64,000 nt of DNA. It comes from Bradyrhizobium sp. in8p8. GTDB taxonomy: Bacteria; Pseudomonadota; Alphaproteobacteria; Rhizobiales; Xanthobacteraceae. Position 1 is the first letter of the stretch. Every line of letters starts with the position of its first letter. The notes beneath the pieces were generated by a model, which was given only the letters and a program-made list of their open reading frames with translations, ran no database searches and was not told the DNA's origin. Positions 37,677 through 46,136 of this stretch are shown piece after piece. The DNA lies in NCBI RefSeq assembly GCF_000426845.1, contig NZ_AUGD01000008.1:124001-188000 (forward strand), read 5' to 3'. A program made the position numbers and the translations under genes.

Positions 37677-37910
37677 GTCAAAAGCGGGCGCCCGGCGCAT
37701 TCGGCGCGGCGCGCGCAAAGGGGTGTCGAGAAGACACCTGCGTGTTTGGGGTGTCGGATGGCTCGGGAGGATGGGGCAAGCCAGAGGCCCGTAGAGGGCT
37801 TAAGAACACGCGGCTCGCTACGACCCCTTGATTCGCAAGAGGTCTCGTCCGCTCATATGGAACATCGAGAGGGCGCTTTCAAGGCAAGTTGGCCGGAAAT
37901 GACCATTGCG

Positions 37911-37957
37911 GCGCAAAATTTGTGCTGCCGGAAATTTAGCCAGCACTGCATGTCTGC
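37911..37957. promoter_or_regulatory. two candidate NtrC enhancer sites
   Basis: GCGCAAAATTTGTGC (37911-37925) fits the NtrC dyad GCAC-N7-GTGC with one mismatch; GCACTGCATGTCTGC (37943-37957) also fits with one mismatch. Their centres are 32 bp apart, about three DNA turns, the same spacing as the paired sites at E. coli glnA. They lie about 165-200 bp upstream of the expected urtA start point. The rest of the 504-bp gap 37677-38180 holds the divergent rhlE promoter and no gene. Confidence 0.55.
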
Positions 37958-38089
37958 TTACAAAATAGACCGAATGCCCCTTTCGCATACATTTTGATTG
38001 CCTAACCTTTGGGCGACCTAAGCGCGGCCAAAGTGCGATTTCTGGCGATTATTGATGTGAAATCAATTGCTTAAAGGGTGCCGAGTCCA

Positions 38090-38105
38090 TGGCACGGTTC
38101 TTGCG
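38090..38105 (+). promoter_or_regulatory. sigma-54 (RpoN) promoter of the urt-ure cluster
   Basis: TGGCACGGTTCTTGCG matches the -24/-12 consensus TGGCAC-N5-TTGCW at all but the last base, with GG at 38091-38092 and GC at 38103-38104 and exactly 10 bp between them. Transcription would start near 38116, about 65 bases before urtA. Together with the NtrC-like pair upstream this predicts induction under nitrogen limitation. Confidence 0.75.
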
Positions 38106-38180
38106 ATTCCGTTAATCGCAGGCGGCCGTGGGGCCGTTTCGCAGCGTTTTTCACGTCTGCGTCAGGGAGATGAGACACTC

Positions 38181-39509
38181 ATGTTTAACAAATCCACTCA
38201 CGATATAGCGGCCTCATTTAGCCGCCGCGGCGTGCTCGCCGCGACCGCCGGACTGGTGCTTGGTCTGGCTTCATTGACTGGCGCGAAAGCCGCGGACGAC
38301 ACCATCAAGGTGGGCGTGCTCCACTCCCTGTCCGGCACAATGGCAATCAGCGAAACCACGCTGAAGGACACCATCCTCTTCCTGATCGACGAGCAGAACA
38401 AGAAGGGCGGCGTGCTCGGCAAGAAGCTGGAAGCCGTCGTCGTCGACCCCGCTTCGAACTGGCCGCTGTTCGCCGAGAAGGCGCGCGAGCTGATCACCAA
38501 GGACAAGGTTTCGGTCGTGTTCGGCTGCTGGACCTCGGTGTCACGCAAGTCGGTGCTCCCGGTCTTCAAGGAGCTGAACAGCATCCTGTTCTATCCCGTG
38601 CAGTACGAGGGCGAGGAGAGCGAGCGCAACGTATTCTACACGGGGGCGGCCCCCAACCAGCAGGCGATCCCCGCCGTCGACTATCTGATGAAGGAAGAGA
38701 AGGTGAAGCGCTGGGTGCTCGCGGGCACCGACTACGTCTATCCGCGCACCACCAACAAGATCCTGGAAGCCTATCTGAAGTCCAAGGGTGTCGCCCAGGA
38801 AGACATCATGATCAACTACACGCCGTTCGGTCACTCCGACTGGCAGACGATCGTGGCCGACATCAAGAAGTTCGGGTCGGCCGGCAAGAAGACCGCGGTG
38901 GTCTCGACCATCAACGGCGACGCCAACGTTCCCTTCTACAAGGAGCTCGGCAACCAGGGCATCAAGGCAAAGGACATCCCGGTCGTCGCGTTCTCGGTGG
39001 GTGAGGAAGAACTCGCCGGCATCGACACCAAGCCCCTGGTCGGCCACCTCGCTGCCTGGAACTACTTCCAGTCGATCAAGACCAAGGACGGATCGAACGA
39101 GAAGTTCATCAAGGACTGGCAGGCCTACACCAAGAACCCGAAGCGCGTGACCAACGATCCCATGGAAGCCCACGTGATCGGCTTCAACATGTGGGTGAAG
39201 GCGGTCGAGAAGGTGAAGTCGACCGATCCGGACAAGGTGATCGACGCGCTTCCCGGCACCGAGGCGCCGAACCTCACCGGCGGCGTGTCGAAGATGCTGC
39301 CGAACCACCACATTACCAAGCCCGTGTTCATCGGCGAGATCAAAGGCAACGGCCAGTTCGACGTGGTCTGGAAGACCCCGGGCCTCGTTCCGGGCGATGC
39401 CTGGTCGAAGGAGCTCGACGGCTCCAAGGATCTGATCGGCGACTGGGTCGGCAAGAAGTGCGGCAACTTCAACACCAAGACCAACAAGTGCCTCGGTTCG
39501 GGTTCCTGA
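38181..39509 (+). CDS. urtA: urea ABC transporter substrate-binding protein UrtA
   Basis: A 442-residue periplasmic urea-binding protein. The twin-arginine-like leader (SRRGVLAATAGLVLGLASL) is probably cut at AKA. The mature part begins DTIKVGVLHSLSGTMAISE and has the UrtA-type VFGCWTSVSRKSVLPV and PVQYEGEES. I chose the ATG at 38181; the longer upstream frame crosses the sigma-54 promoter. A strong hairpin follows the stop and may keep urtA mRNA above the level of the membrane components. Confidence 0.96.
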   Translation: MFNKSTHDIAASFSRRGVLAATAGLVLGLASLTGAKAADDTIKVGVLHSLSGTMAISETTLKDTILFLIDEQNKKGGVLGKKLEAVVVDPASNWPLFAEKARELITKDKVSVVFGCWTSVSRKSVLPVFKELNSILFYPVQYEGEESERNVFYTGAAPNQQAIPAVDYLMKEEKVKRWVLAGTDYVYPRTTNKILEAYLKSKGVAQEDIMINYTPFGHSDWQTIVADIKKFGSAGKKTAVVSTINGDANVPFYKELGNQGIKAKDIPVVAFSVGEEELAGIDTKPLVGHLAAWNYFQSIKTKDGSNEKFIKDWQAYTKNPKRVTNDPMEAHVIGFNMWVKAVEKVKSTDPDKVIDALPGTEAPNLTGGVSKMLPNHHITKPVFIGEIKGNGQFDVVWKTPGLVPGDAWSKELDGSKDLIGDWVGKKCGNFNTKTNKCLGSGS

Positions 39510-39537
39510 TCCCGATCTGACGCTCCATTGCGCGACC

Positions 39538-39567
39538 GGAGAGGGCGGCGATCCCGCCGCCTTCTCC
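39538..39567 (+). promoter_or_regulatory. intercistronic hairpin between urtA and urtB
   Basis: A 13-bp stem (GGAGAGGGCGGCG against CGCCGCCTTCTCC, one G-U pair) with a 4-base loop and no U run. This fits an mRNA 3'-end stabiliser or partial attenuator, as is common after binding-protein genes, rather than a full terminator. Confidence 0.6.
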
Positions 39568-39593
39568 ACTCATTTCTGCCGGGGTCATTCACA

Positions 39594-41201
39594 GTGCCAG
39601 CCCATTTGTCCGCGCGTCTCTATTCGCTCGCGCTCACGCTATTCCTGATCGCGTTCGCGCTGCCGGCCCTCGCCGGCCCGTTCGAGGATGCGGTCGCCAA
39701 GTTCGCCAATGACGATTTTTCCGACACGGAAGAGGCGATCGGTGTGATCGCGGGCAGTGGCAACAAGCTCGCGTTCCCCATCATCAGCGCGCTCCAGGAC
39801 GGCCGCCTCATGGCCGATCCCGACAGCAAGAAGGTCTACGTCACCGGCGCCGACGGCAAGTCGATCGACGCCGCGAGCGGCGAGGCCGTTGCCAGCGTTC
39901 CCGACAGTGCGAGCGCGGTTCGCCTCAACAACCGGCTGCGCCGCAGCGTCGACGCCGCGATCGGCAGCCTGACGCTTCAGTCACCGGACCTGGGGACGCG
40001 CCTGCAGGCCGCGCAGTCCGTCTTCAAGTCGCATGAAGAGACCGCGCTCGAGGCGGTCGATGCCGCGCTTGCCAAGGAAACCAACAGATCCGTCAAGGCC
40101 GCCCTCGGCGAGGCGCGCGCCGCGATCCTGCTGTTCAAGCCCGACGCGTCCGAGGTCGAGAAGCTCGAGGCGGTCGCGACCCTTAAGGCGCGCGGCGACC
40201 AGGACGCGCTGGCGCTTCTCACCGGCATGGGCGACCAGCCAGCCTTGGTGACCAAGGCCGCCGCAAGCGCGATCGCCTCGATCCAGAACTCGCTCGCAGT
40301 CTGGTCCATGGTGCAGAACGCCTGGTACGGCCTTTCGCTCGGTTCGGTGCTGCTGCTCGCCGCGATCGGCCTCGCCATCACCTTCGGCGTGATGGGCGTC
40401 ATCAACATGGCGCATGGCGAAATGGTGATGATCGGGGCCTATACCACCTTCGTAGTGCAGGAGGTGATCCGCAGTAGCTATCCCGGCCTGTTCGACTATT
40501 CGCTTCTGATCGCCGTGCCGCTCGCGTTCCTCGTCGCCGGCGCCATCGGCGTCCTGATCGAGCGCAGCATCATCCGCTTCCTCTATGGCCGTCCGCTGGA
40601 GACACTGCTCGCGACCTGGGGCCTGTCGCTGGTGCTGCAGCAGGCCGTGCGCACGATGTTCGGCCCGACCAACCGCGAGGTGGGGAATCCCTCCTGGATG
40701 AGCGGCGCTTTCGAGCTCGGACAGATTACCATCACCTATAACCGGCTCTGGATCCTTCTCTTCACGCTCGCGGTGTTCGCGATCCTGCTCGCGATGCTGC
40801 GCTACACGGCTCTCGGCCTCGAAATGCGCGCGGTGACGCAGAACCGGCGCATGGCCGCCTCGATGGGCATCGCCACATCGCGCGTCGACGCCTTGACCTT
40901 CGGGCTCGGCTCGGGCATTGCCGGTATCGCCGGGGTGGCGCTGTCGCAGATCGACAATGTCAGCCCCAATCTCGGCCAGAGCTACATCATCGACAGCTTC
41001 ATGGTCGTGGTGTTCGGCGGGGTCGGCAATCTCTGGGGGACTCTGGTCGGCGCCTTCACGCTCGGCATCGCCAACAAGTTCCTGGAGCCGGTCGCCGGTG
41101 CGGTGCTCGGCAAGATCGCGATCCTGGTTCTCATCATCCTGTTCATTCAAAAGCGCCCGCGCGGACTCTTCGCGCTCAAGGGCCGTGCGGTGGAAGCATG
41201 A
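39594..41201 (+). CDS. urtB: urea ABC transporter permease UrtB
   Basis: A 535-residue permease. After a signal-like helix comes a long exported helical region (about 30-225) found in the extended form of UrtB, then a branched-chain-type permease core starting near WSMVQNAWYGLSLGSVLLLAAIG, with the GVMGVINMAHGEMVMIGAY motif and the LGLEMRAVTQNRRMAASMGI loop. The start is a GTG at 39594 (VPAHLSARLYS), as the in-frame codons upstream cover the hairpin. Its stop overlaps urtC by 4 bp. Confidence 0.93.
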   Translation: MPAHLSARLYSLALTLFLIAFALPALAGPFEDAVAKFANDDFSDTEEAIGVIAGSGNKLAFPIISALQDGRLMADPDSKKVYVTGADGKSIDAASGEAVASVPDSASAVRLNNRLRRSVDAAIGSLTLQSPDLGTRLQAAQSVFKSHEETALEAVDAALAKETNRSVKAALGEARAAILLFKPDASEVEKLEAVATLKARGDQDALALLTGMGDQPALVTKAAASAIASIQNSLAVWSMVQNAWYGLSLGSVLLLAAIGLAITFGVMGVINMAHGEMVMIGAYTTFVVQEVIRSSYPGLFDYSLLIAVPLAFLVAGAIGVLIERSIIRFLYGRPLETLLATWGLSLVLQQAVRTMFGPTNREVGNPSWMSGAFELGQITITYNRLWILLFTLAVFAILLAMLRYTALGLEMRAVTQNRRMAASMGIATSRVDALTFGLGSGIAGIAGVALSQIDNVSPNLGQSYIIDSFMVVVFGGVGNLWGTLVGAFTLGIANKFLEPVAGAVLGKIAILVLIILFIQKRPRGLFALKGRAVEA

Positions 41202-42367
41202 CCCCTCACATGCTGACGCGATCGCTGGACCGCGGCGCGACGATCTTCCTTGCGATCGTCGCAGCCTGCGGCATCCTCATCCCGCTCTCCAACCTGCTGC
41301 TGCCCGCGGGCTCGTTCCTGCAGGTGCCGACCTATCTCGTCGCGCTCTGGGGCAAGTATGTCTGCTACGCGATCCTGGCGCTCTCGATCGACCTGATCTG
41401 GGGCTATTGCGGAATCCTCTCGCTCGGCCACGGCGCTTTCTTCGCGCTGGGCGGTTACGCCATGGGCATGTACCTGATGCGGCAGATCGGCACCCGCGGG
41501 GTCTATGGCAATCCGATCCTGCCCGACTTCATGGTGTTCCTGAATTGGCAGGAGCTGCCCTGGTACTGGTACGGCTTCGACATGTTCTGGTTCGCCGCGC
41601 TGATGGTGCTGGTCGTGCCGGGCCTGCTTGCCTTCTGCTTCGGCTGGCTCGCGTTCCGTTCCCGGGTTACCGGCGTGTATCTGTCGATCATCACGCAGGC
41701 GATGACCTATGCGCTGCTGCTCGCTTTCTTCCGCAACGACTTCGGCTTCGGCGGCAACAACGGCCTGACCGACTTCAAGGATATCCTCGGCTTCAACGTG
41801 CAGGCGGAGGGCACCCGTGCCGCGCTGTTCGCGCTGAGCTGCCTGGCGCTGATCATAGGCTTCCTGATCTGCCGCGCCATCGTCTCATCCAAGCTGGGCA
41901 AGGTGCTGATCGCGGTGCGTGATGCGGAATCGCGCACGCGCTTCCTTGGCTACCGCGTCGAATCCTACAAGCTGTTCGTGTTCACGGTGTCGGCCTGCAT
42001 GGCGGGCGTTGCCGGCGCGCTCTACGTGCCGCAGGTCGGCATCATCAATCCATCCGAGTTCGCGCCGGGCAATTCGATCGAGGCGGTGATCTGGGTGGCC
42101 GTCGGCGGTCGCGGCACGCTGGTCGGTGCGGCGCTCGGTGCCGTGGTCGTCAACTATGCCAAGACGTTCTTCACCTCTGGCGTACTGGCGCCGTACTGGC
42201 TGTTCATGCTGGGCGCGCTGTTCATCCTGGTGACGCTGCTGCTGCCCAGGGGCATCGTCGGCACCTTCAATGCGTGGCGGGACTCGGCGCGGGAAAAGCG
42301 CACCGCAGCAGCTGCCGCGAGCGCCGCGGCTGAAGACGGCATGGTCCAACCGAAGATGGCGGAGTAA
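41198..42367 (+). CDS. urtC: urea ABC transporter permease UrtC
   Basis: A 389-residue permease, the partner of UrtB. About ten hydrophobic segments; CGILSLGHGAFFALGGYAMG is the LivM-type motif, and VLIAVRDAESRTRFLGYRVE is the loop that meets the ATPases. The ATGA overlap with urtB indicates coupled translation. Confidence 0.95.
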   Translation: MTPHMLTRSLDRGATIFLAIVAACGILIPLSNLLLPAGSFLQVPTYLVALWGKYVCYAILALSIDLIWGYCGILSLGHGAFFALGGYAMGMYLMRQIGTRGVYGNPILPDFMVFLNWQELPWYWYGFDMFWFAALMVLVVPGLLAFCFGWLAFRSRVTGVYLSIITQAMTYALLLAFFRNDFGFGGNNGLTDFKDILGFNVQAEGTRAALFALSCLALIIGFLICRAIVSSKLGKVLIAVRDAESRTRFLGYRVESYKLFVFTVSACMAGVAGALYVPQVGIINPSEFAPGNSIEAVIWVAVGGRGTLVGAALGAVVVNYAKTFFTSGVLAPYWLFMLGALFILVTLLLPRGIVGTFNAWRDSAREKRTAAAAASAAAEDGMVQPKMAE

Positions 42368-42373
42368 GCGGTC

Positions 42374-43135
42374 ATGAACGTCATGGATACCCGCACGACG
42401 TCCGCAATGCTCTATCTGGATGGCGTGCACGTCTCGTTCGACGGCTTCCACGCCATCAACAACCTGTCGCTGACGCTCGAGCCGGGCGAGATGCGGGCCA
42501 TCATCGGGCCGAACGGCGCCGGCAAGACCACGATGATGGACATCATCACCGGCAAGACCAAGCCCGACGAAGGCACCGTGCTGTTCGACGGCGTCACGGA
42601 TCTCACGCGGCTCGACGAGACGCGCATCGCCGAGCTCGGCATCGGCCGCAAATTCCAGAAGCCGACGGTGTTCGAGAGCCAGACCGTGCACGACAACCTC
42701 CTGCTCGCGCTCAATGTCGATCACTCCGTCCGCGGCACGCTGTTCTGGCGCGGCAGCAAGGCCGAGACCGAGCGCATCGACAAGGTGCTGGAGACGATCC
42801 GTCTCACCGAAGCGCGCAACCGCCTCGCTGGCAGCCTCAGCCATGGCCAGAAGCAATGGCTCGAGATCGGCATGCTGCTGGCACAGGATCCGAAGCTGCT
42901 GCTGGTCGACGAGCCCGTTGCAGGGATGACCGACATCGAGACGCATCTCACCGCCGAGCTGCTGAAGGAGATCAACAAGACCCACACCGTGATGGTGGTC
43001 GAGCACGACATGACCTTCGTGCGCGAGCTCGGCGTCAAGGTCACCTGCCTGCACGAAGGCACCGTGCTGGCGGAAGGCACCATCGACCAGGTATCGTCCA
43101 ACGAGCGGGTCATCGAAGTCTATCTGGGAAGGTAG
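42374..43135 (+). CDS. urtD: urea ABC transporter ATP-binding protein UrtD
   Basis: A 253-residue LivG-like ATPase: Walker A GPNGAGKT, signature LSHGQKQWLEIGM (SHGQ rather than SGGQ, normal for UrtD), Walker B LLLVDEPVAGM, and the switch His in VEHDM. It lies 6 bp after urtC. Confidence 0.95.
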   Translation: MNVMDTRTTSAMLYLDGVHVSFDGFHAINNLSLTLEPGEMRAIIGPNGAGKTTMMDIITGKTKPDEGTVLFDGVTDLTRLDETRIAELGIGRKFQKPTVFESQTVHDNLLLALNVDHSVRGTLFWRGSKAETERIDKVLETIRLTEARNRLAGSLSHGQKQWLEIGMLLAQDPKLLLVDEPVAGMTDIETHLTAELLKEINKTHTVMVVEHDMTFVRELGVKVTCLHEGTVLAEGTIDQVSSNERVIEVYLGR

Positions 43136-43188
43136 CGAATGGATCGGCCGCTTCTCCCATTCGCTATTCGCCCGCAAAGGTGTTTCCG

Positions 43189-43884
43189 ATGCTTGAAGTG
43201 AAAGACATCAATCTGTTCTACGGTGCTGCCCAGGCGCTGCGCGGCGTGTCGATCTCGGCGGAGCCCGGCAAGGTGACCTGCGTCCTCGGCCGCAACGGCG
43301 TCGGCAAGACCTCGCTTCTGCGCGCCATGGTCGGGCAATATCCGATCTCCTCGGGCGCGATCGTGCTCGATGGCAGCGACATCACCGGCCTGAAGCCCTA
43401 TGAACGTGCGCGCAGGGGCATCGGATTCGTGCCGCAGGGCCGCGAGATATTTCCGCTGCTGACGGTCGAGGAGAACCTCAAGACCGGCTTCGGTCCGCTC
43501 AAGCGCGAGGACAAGCACATCCCGGACGACGTGTTCTCGCTGTTTCCGGTGCTGCAATCCATGCTCGGCCGGCGCGGCGGCGATCTCTCCGGCGGCCAGC
43601 AGCAGCAGCTCGCGATCGGCCGCGCGCTGGTGATGCGGCCGAAGCTGCTGTTGCTCGACGAACCGACCGAGGGCATTCAGCCCTCGATCATCAAGGACAT
43701 CGGCCGCGCCATCTCCTACTTGCGCAATCTCGGCAACATCGCCATCGTGCTGGTCGAACAATATCTCGACTTTGCCTGCGAGCTCGGCGACAGCTTTGCG
43801 GTGATGGATCGCGGCGCTGTGAAGTTCACCTGCGACCGCGCCAACCTCGACGCGAGCGAGATCAGCCGCCAGATGGCGCTGTAG
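43189..43884 (+). CDS. urtE: urea ABC transporter ATP-binding protein UrtE
   Basis: A 231-residue LivF-like ATPase: Walker A GRNGVGKT, signature LSGGQQQQLAIGRAL, Walker B LLLLDEPTEGIQPS (the GIQPS form is typical of UrtE) and VEQYLDF. The ATG at 43189 follows AAAGG by 8 bases. It is the last transporter gene; ureD starts 32 bp downstream, so import and hydrolysis of urea are linked. Confidence 0.95.
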   Translation: MLEVKDINLFYGAAQALRGVSISAEPGKVTCVLGRNGVGKTSLLRAMVGQYPISSGAIVLDGSDITGLKPYERARRGIGFVPQGREIFPLLTVEENLKTGFGPLKREDKHIPDDVFSLFPVLQSMLGRRGGDLSGGQQQQLAIGRALVMRPKLLLLDEPTEGIQPSIIKDIGRAISYLRNLGNIAIVLVEQYLDFACELGDSFAVMDRGAVKFTCDRANLDASEISRQMAL

Positions 43885-43916
43885 GCTCATTCTGCCGCGA
43901 TCGGCTGGGGAGGCGA

Positions 43917-44747
43917 ATGCGGAGCGACGTTTCGGTTATGCCAGGACTTTTCGAGGCGAACCGCGCCCGTGGCGCGGTTCGGCTCGACGTGCACGCACGT
44001 GACCGCGTGACCCGGCGCGGCACCTTGCACGAATCCGGCTCTTTACGCGTGCGCTTTCCCTCGCCGGAAGACGAGGGGCTGTCGGGCGTGTTCGTCAACA
44101 CGGCCGGCGGGGTTGCCGGTGGGGACTGTTTCGATATCGACATCGCGGCGGGCGGAGGTACGCGGCTCACTCTGACGACCGCAGCTGCCGAAAAGATCTA
44201 TCGAGCCCCCGGGGAGGCGGCGCAGCTCAATATCGCCTTGCGAGCCGCCGCGGGCGCGCATCTGGCCTGGTTGCCGCAGGAGACGATCCTGTTCGACCGC
44301 GCGCGGGTGCATCGCCGCTTCGACATTGCGCTCGACGAGGCGGCCTCGCTCCTGCTCTGCGAGATCGTCGTGTTCGGCCGCACCGCCATGGGCGAGCGGA
44401 TGCAGCAGGGCGAGTTCGTCGACCGCTGGCGGCTGCGCCGCGGCGGCAGGCTGGTGTTCGCCGAGACGGTCAGGCTTGACGGCGACATCGGCGCCAAGCT
44501 CGCGCGGTCCGCGGTCGCCAATAGCGGCACGGCGATCGGCACCGCTCTGATCGTGCCCGGTGACGAGACCCTGGTCGAGCGCATTCGCGAGGCCTCGGAA
44601 TCGTTCGGCGGGGAAGTCGGGATCTCGGCCTGGAATGGCTTTGCAATGGCGCGGTTCTGTGCCCAAGATGCGGCGCGCTTACGCGCCGACATGATGGCGG
44701 TGCTGGCGCGAACCGGCGCGGTCCTGCCGCGGCTGTGGTTGAACTGA
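43917..44747 (+). CDS. ureD: urease accessory protein UreD
   Basis: A 276-residue chaperone that binds apo-urease with UreF and UreG. Family landmarks are GGVAGGDCFDIDI, TTAAAEKIYR, WLPQETILFD and EIVVFGRTAMGE. The ATG at 43917 follows GGGGAGG; a later ATG at residue 8 is possible. It is the first ure gene, 37 bp before ureA. Confidence 0.95.
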   Translation: MRSDVSVMPGLFEANRARGAVRLDVHARDRVTRRGTLHESGSLRVRFPSPEDEGLSGVFVNTAGGVAGGDCFDIDIAAGGGTRLTLTTAAAEKIYRAPGEAAQLNIALRAAAGAHLAWLPQETILFDRARVHRRFDIALDEAASLLLCEIVVFGRTAMGERMQQGEFVDRWRLRRGGRLVFAETVRLDGDIGAKLARSAVANSGTAIGTALIVPGDETLVERIREASESFGGEVGISAWNGFAMARFCAQDAARLRADMMAVLARTGAVLPRLWLN

Positions 44748-44784
44748 CCGGTTGAACTGATGTGTTGAACGGAAGAGATTTCGC

Positions 44785-45087
44785 ATGAACCTGTCTCCCC
44801 GCGAAAAGGACAAGCTTCTGATCTCGATGGTCGCGATCGTGGCGCGCCGCCGGCTGGATCGCGGCGTCAAGCTCAACCATCCCGAGGCGATTGCCATCAT
44901 CTCCGACTTCATCCTGGAAGGCGCGCGCGACGGCCGCACCGTCGCTGAGCTGATGCAGTCCGGCGCGCAGGTTTTGACCCGCGATCAGGTCATGCCGGGC
45001 ATTCCCGAGATGATCCACGACATCCAGGTCGAGGCGACCTTTCCTGATGGCACCAAGCTCGTCACCGTGCACGAGCCGATCAGGTAG
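44785..45087 (+). CDS. ureA: urease gamma subunit
   Basis: A 100-residue subunit with the complete family pattern: MNLSPREKDKLLISMVAIVA, then KLNHPEAIAIISDFILEGAR and VTVHEPIR at the end. It is a structural part of the (UreABC)3 enzyme. The following gap carries a palindromic repeat. Confidence 0.97.
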   Translation: MNLSPREKDKLLISMVAIVARRRLDRGVKLNHPEAIAIISDFILEGARDGRTVAELMQSGAQVLTRDQVMPGIPEMIHDIQVEATFPDGTKLVTVHEPIR

Positions 45088-45096
45088 TATCGAATT

Positions 45097-45188
45097 CGTC
45101 ATTCCGGGGCGCCCGCAGGGCGAACCCGGAATCCAGAGGTTTTGTTTTCGAGATTCCGGGTTCTCGCTTCGCGAGCCCCGGAATGACG
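45097..45188. repeat. Bradyrhizobium-type palindromic repeat inside the ure run
   Basis: The ends CGTCATTCCGGGGC (45097-45110) and GCCCCGGAATGACG (45175-45188) are exact inverse complements; inside, GAACCCGGAATC and GATTCCGGGTTC repeat the pattern. It fills the 112 bp between ureA and ureB, genes that are usually adjacent, so it inserted or expanded within a co-transcribed pair. In RNA it would fold into one long hairpin. Confidence 0.8.
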
Positions 45189-45199
45189 AGGAGGATAGA

Positions 45200-45505
45200 A
45201 TGATTCCCGGCGAACTCTTCATCCAGGACGGCGAGATCGAGCTCAATGCCGGCCGCAAGACCGTGACGCTGACGGTCGCCAACACAGGTGACCGCCCCAT
45301 TCAGGTCGGCTCGCACTACCATTTCTTCGAGACCAACCCGGCGCTGAAGTTCGATCGCAAGAAGGCCCGCGGCATGCGCCTCGACATCGCCGCCGGCACC
45401 GCCGTCCGCTTCGAGCCCGGCCAGACCCGCGACGTGCAGCTCGTCGCGGTGGCGGGGAAGAAGACGATCTACGGCTTCCGCGGCGATGTGATGGGGAAGC
45501 TGTGA
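45200..45505 (+). CDS. ureB: urease beta subunit
   Basis: A 101-residue subunit: MIPGELFIQDGEIELNAG, then NTGDRPIQVGSHYHFFETNP, RLDIAAGTAVRFEPG and YGFRGDVMG. The ATG follows a strong GAGGAGGAT site, which supports independent initiation after the repeat upstream. Confidence 0.97.
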   Translation: MIPGELFIQDGEIELNAGRKTVTLTVANTGDRPIQVGSHYHFFETNPALKFDRKKARGMRLDIAAGTAVRFEPGQTRDVQLVAVAGKKTIYGFRGDVMGKL

Positions 45506-45562
45506 GCTCCACAGGAACGAGCGCGGCGCGGCACGGTTGAGGCGGAAACGGAGGTGTTTTCC

Positions 45563-46102
45563 ATGCTCTCGCCAATCCGCCTCATCTCCGAAGCCGCTGA
45601 ACTCGCTGCGCGCCGCCATAACGGCATGGCGCGCAAGGGGCGCGGTAATGAGCCCTACATCAATCATCTCGCCGAGGTCGCGAACCTGCTCGCGACCGCG
45701 ACCGATGGCGCCGACGCCGAGCTGGTCGCTGCCGGCTGGCTGCATGACACCATCGAGGACACCGACACCACGCGCGAAGAGCTTGCGCGAAGATTTTCCG
45801 AGCGTGTCGCCTCACTCGTCGCCGAATGCACCGATGACATGAGTCTGCCGAAGGCGATGCGAAGGCAGAAGCAGATTGAGGACGCGCCCCACAAATCGCC
45901 GGGCGCCAAGCTGATCAAGATCGCCGACAAGATCAGCAATACAGGGGCGCGCATTCAAACCGACCCGACTTCCGAGGAGCGCGACGATCTCGCCGATTAC
46001 ATCGACTGGGCGACGCAGGTCGTTGCAGGCTGCCGCGGCTCCAATGCATGGCTCGACGAGAAATTCGATGATGCCGTGAAAGCAGCGAAGGCCGTGCTTT
46101 GA
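45563..46102 (+). CDS. HD-domain hydrolase of the RelA/SpoT (MESH1-like) type
   Basis: A 179-residue single-domain protein. The HD motif set is visible: a His in INHLAEVANLL, the HDxxED motif in AGWLHDTIEDTD, and the later Asp in KIADKISNTG. This resembles the (p)ppGpp hydrolase half of SpoT without synthetase, TGS or ACT domains. It lies between ureB and ureC, which are normally adjacent, and its ATG follows a GGAGG site by 8 bases. A link between urea use and alarmone turnover is possible, but the substrate is inferred only from fold. Confidence 0.8.
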   Translation: MLSPIRLISEAAELAARRHNGMARKGRGNEPYINHLAEVANLLATATDGADAELVAAGWLHDTIEDTDTTREELARRFSERVASLVAECTDDMSLPKAMRRQKQIEDAPHKSPGAKLIKIADKISNTGARIQTDPTSEERDDLADYIDWATQVVAGCRGSNAWLDEKFDDAVKAAKAVL

Positions 46103-46136
46103 GCGTTCAAACATTCAATCGCAAACGGGGCTTGTG

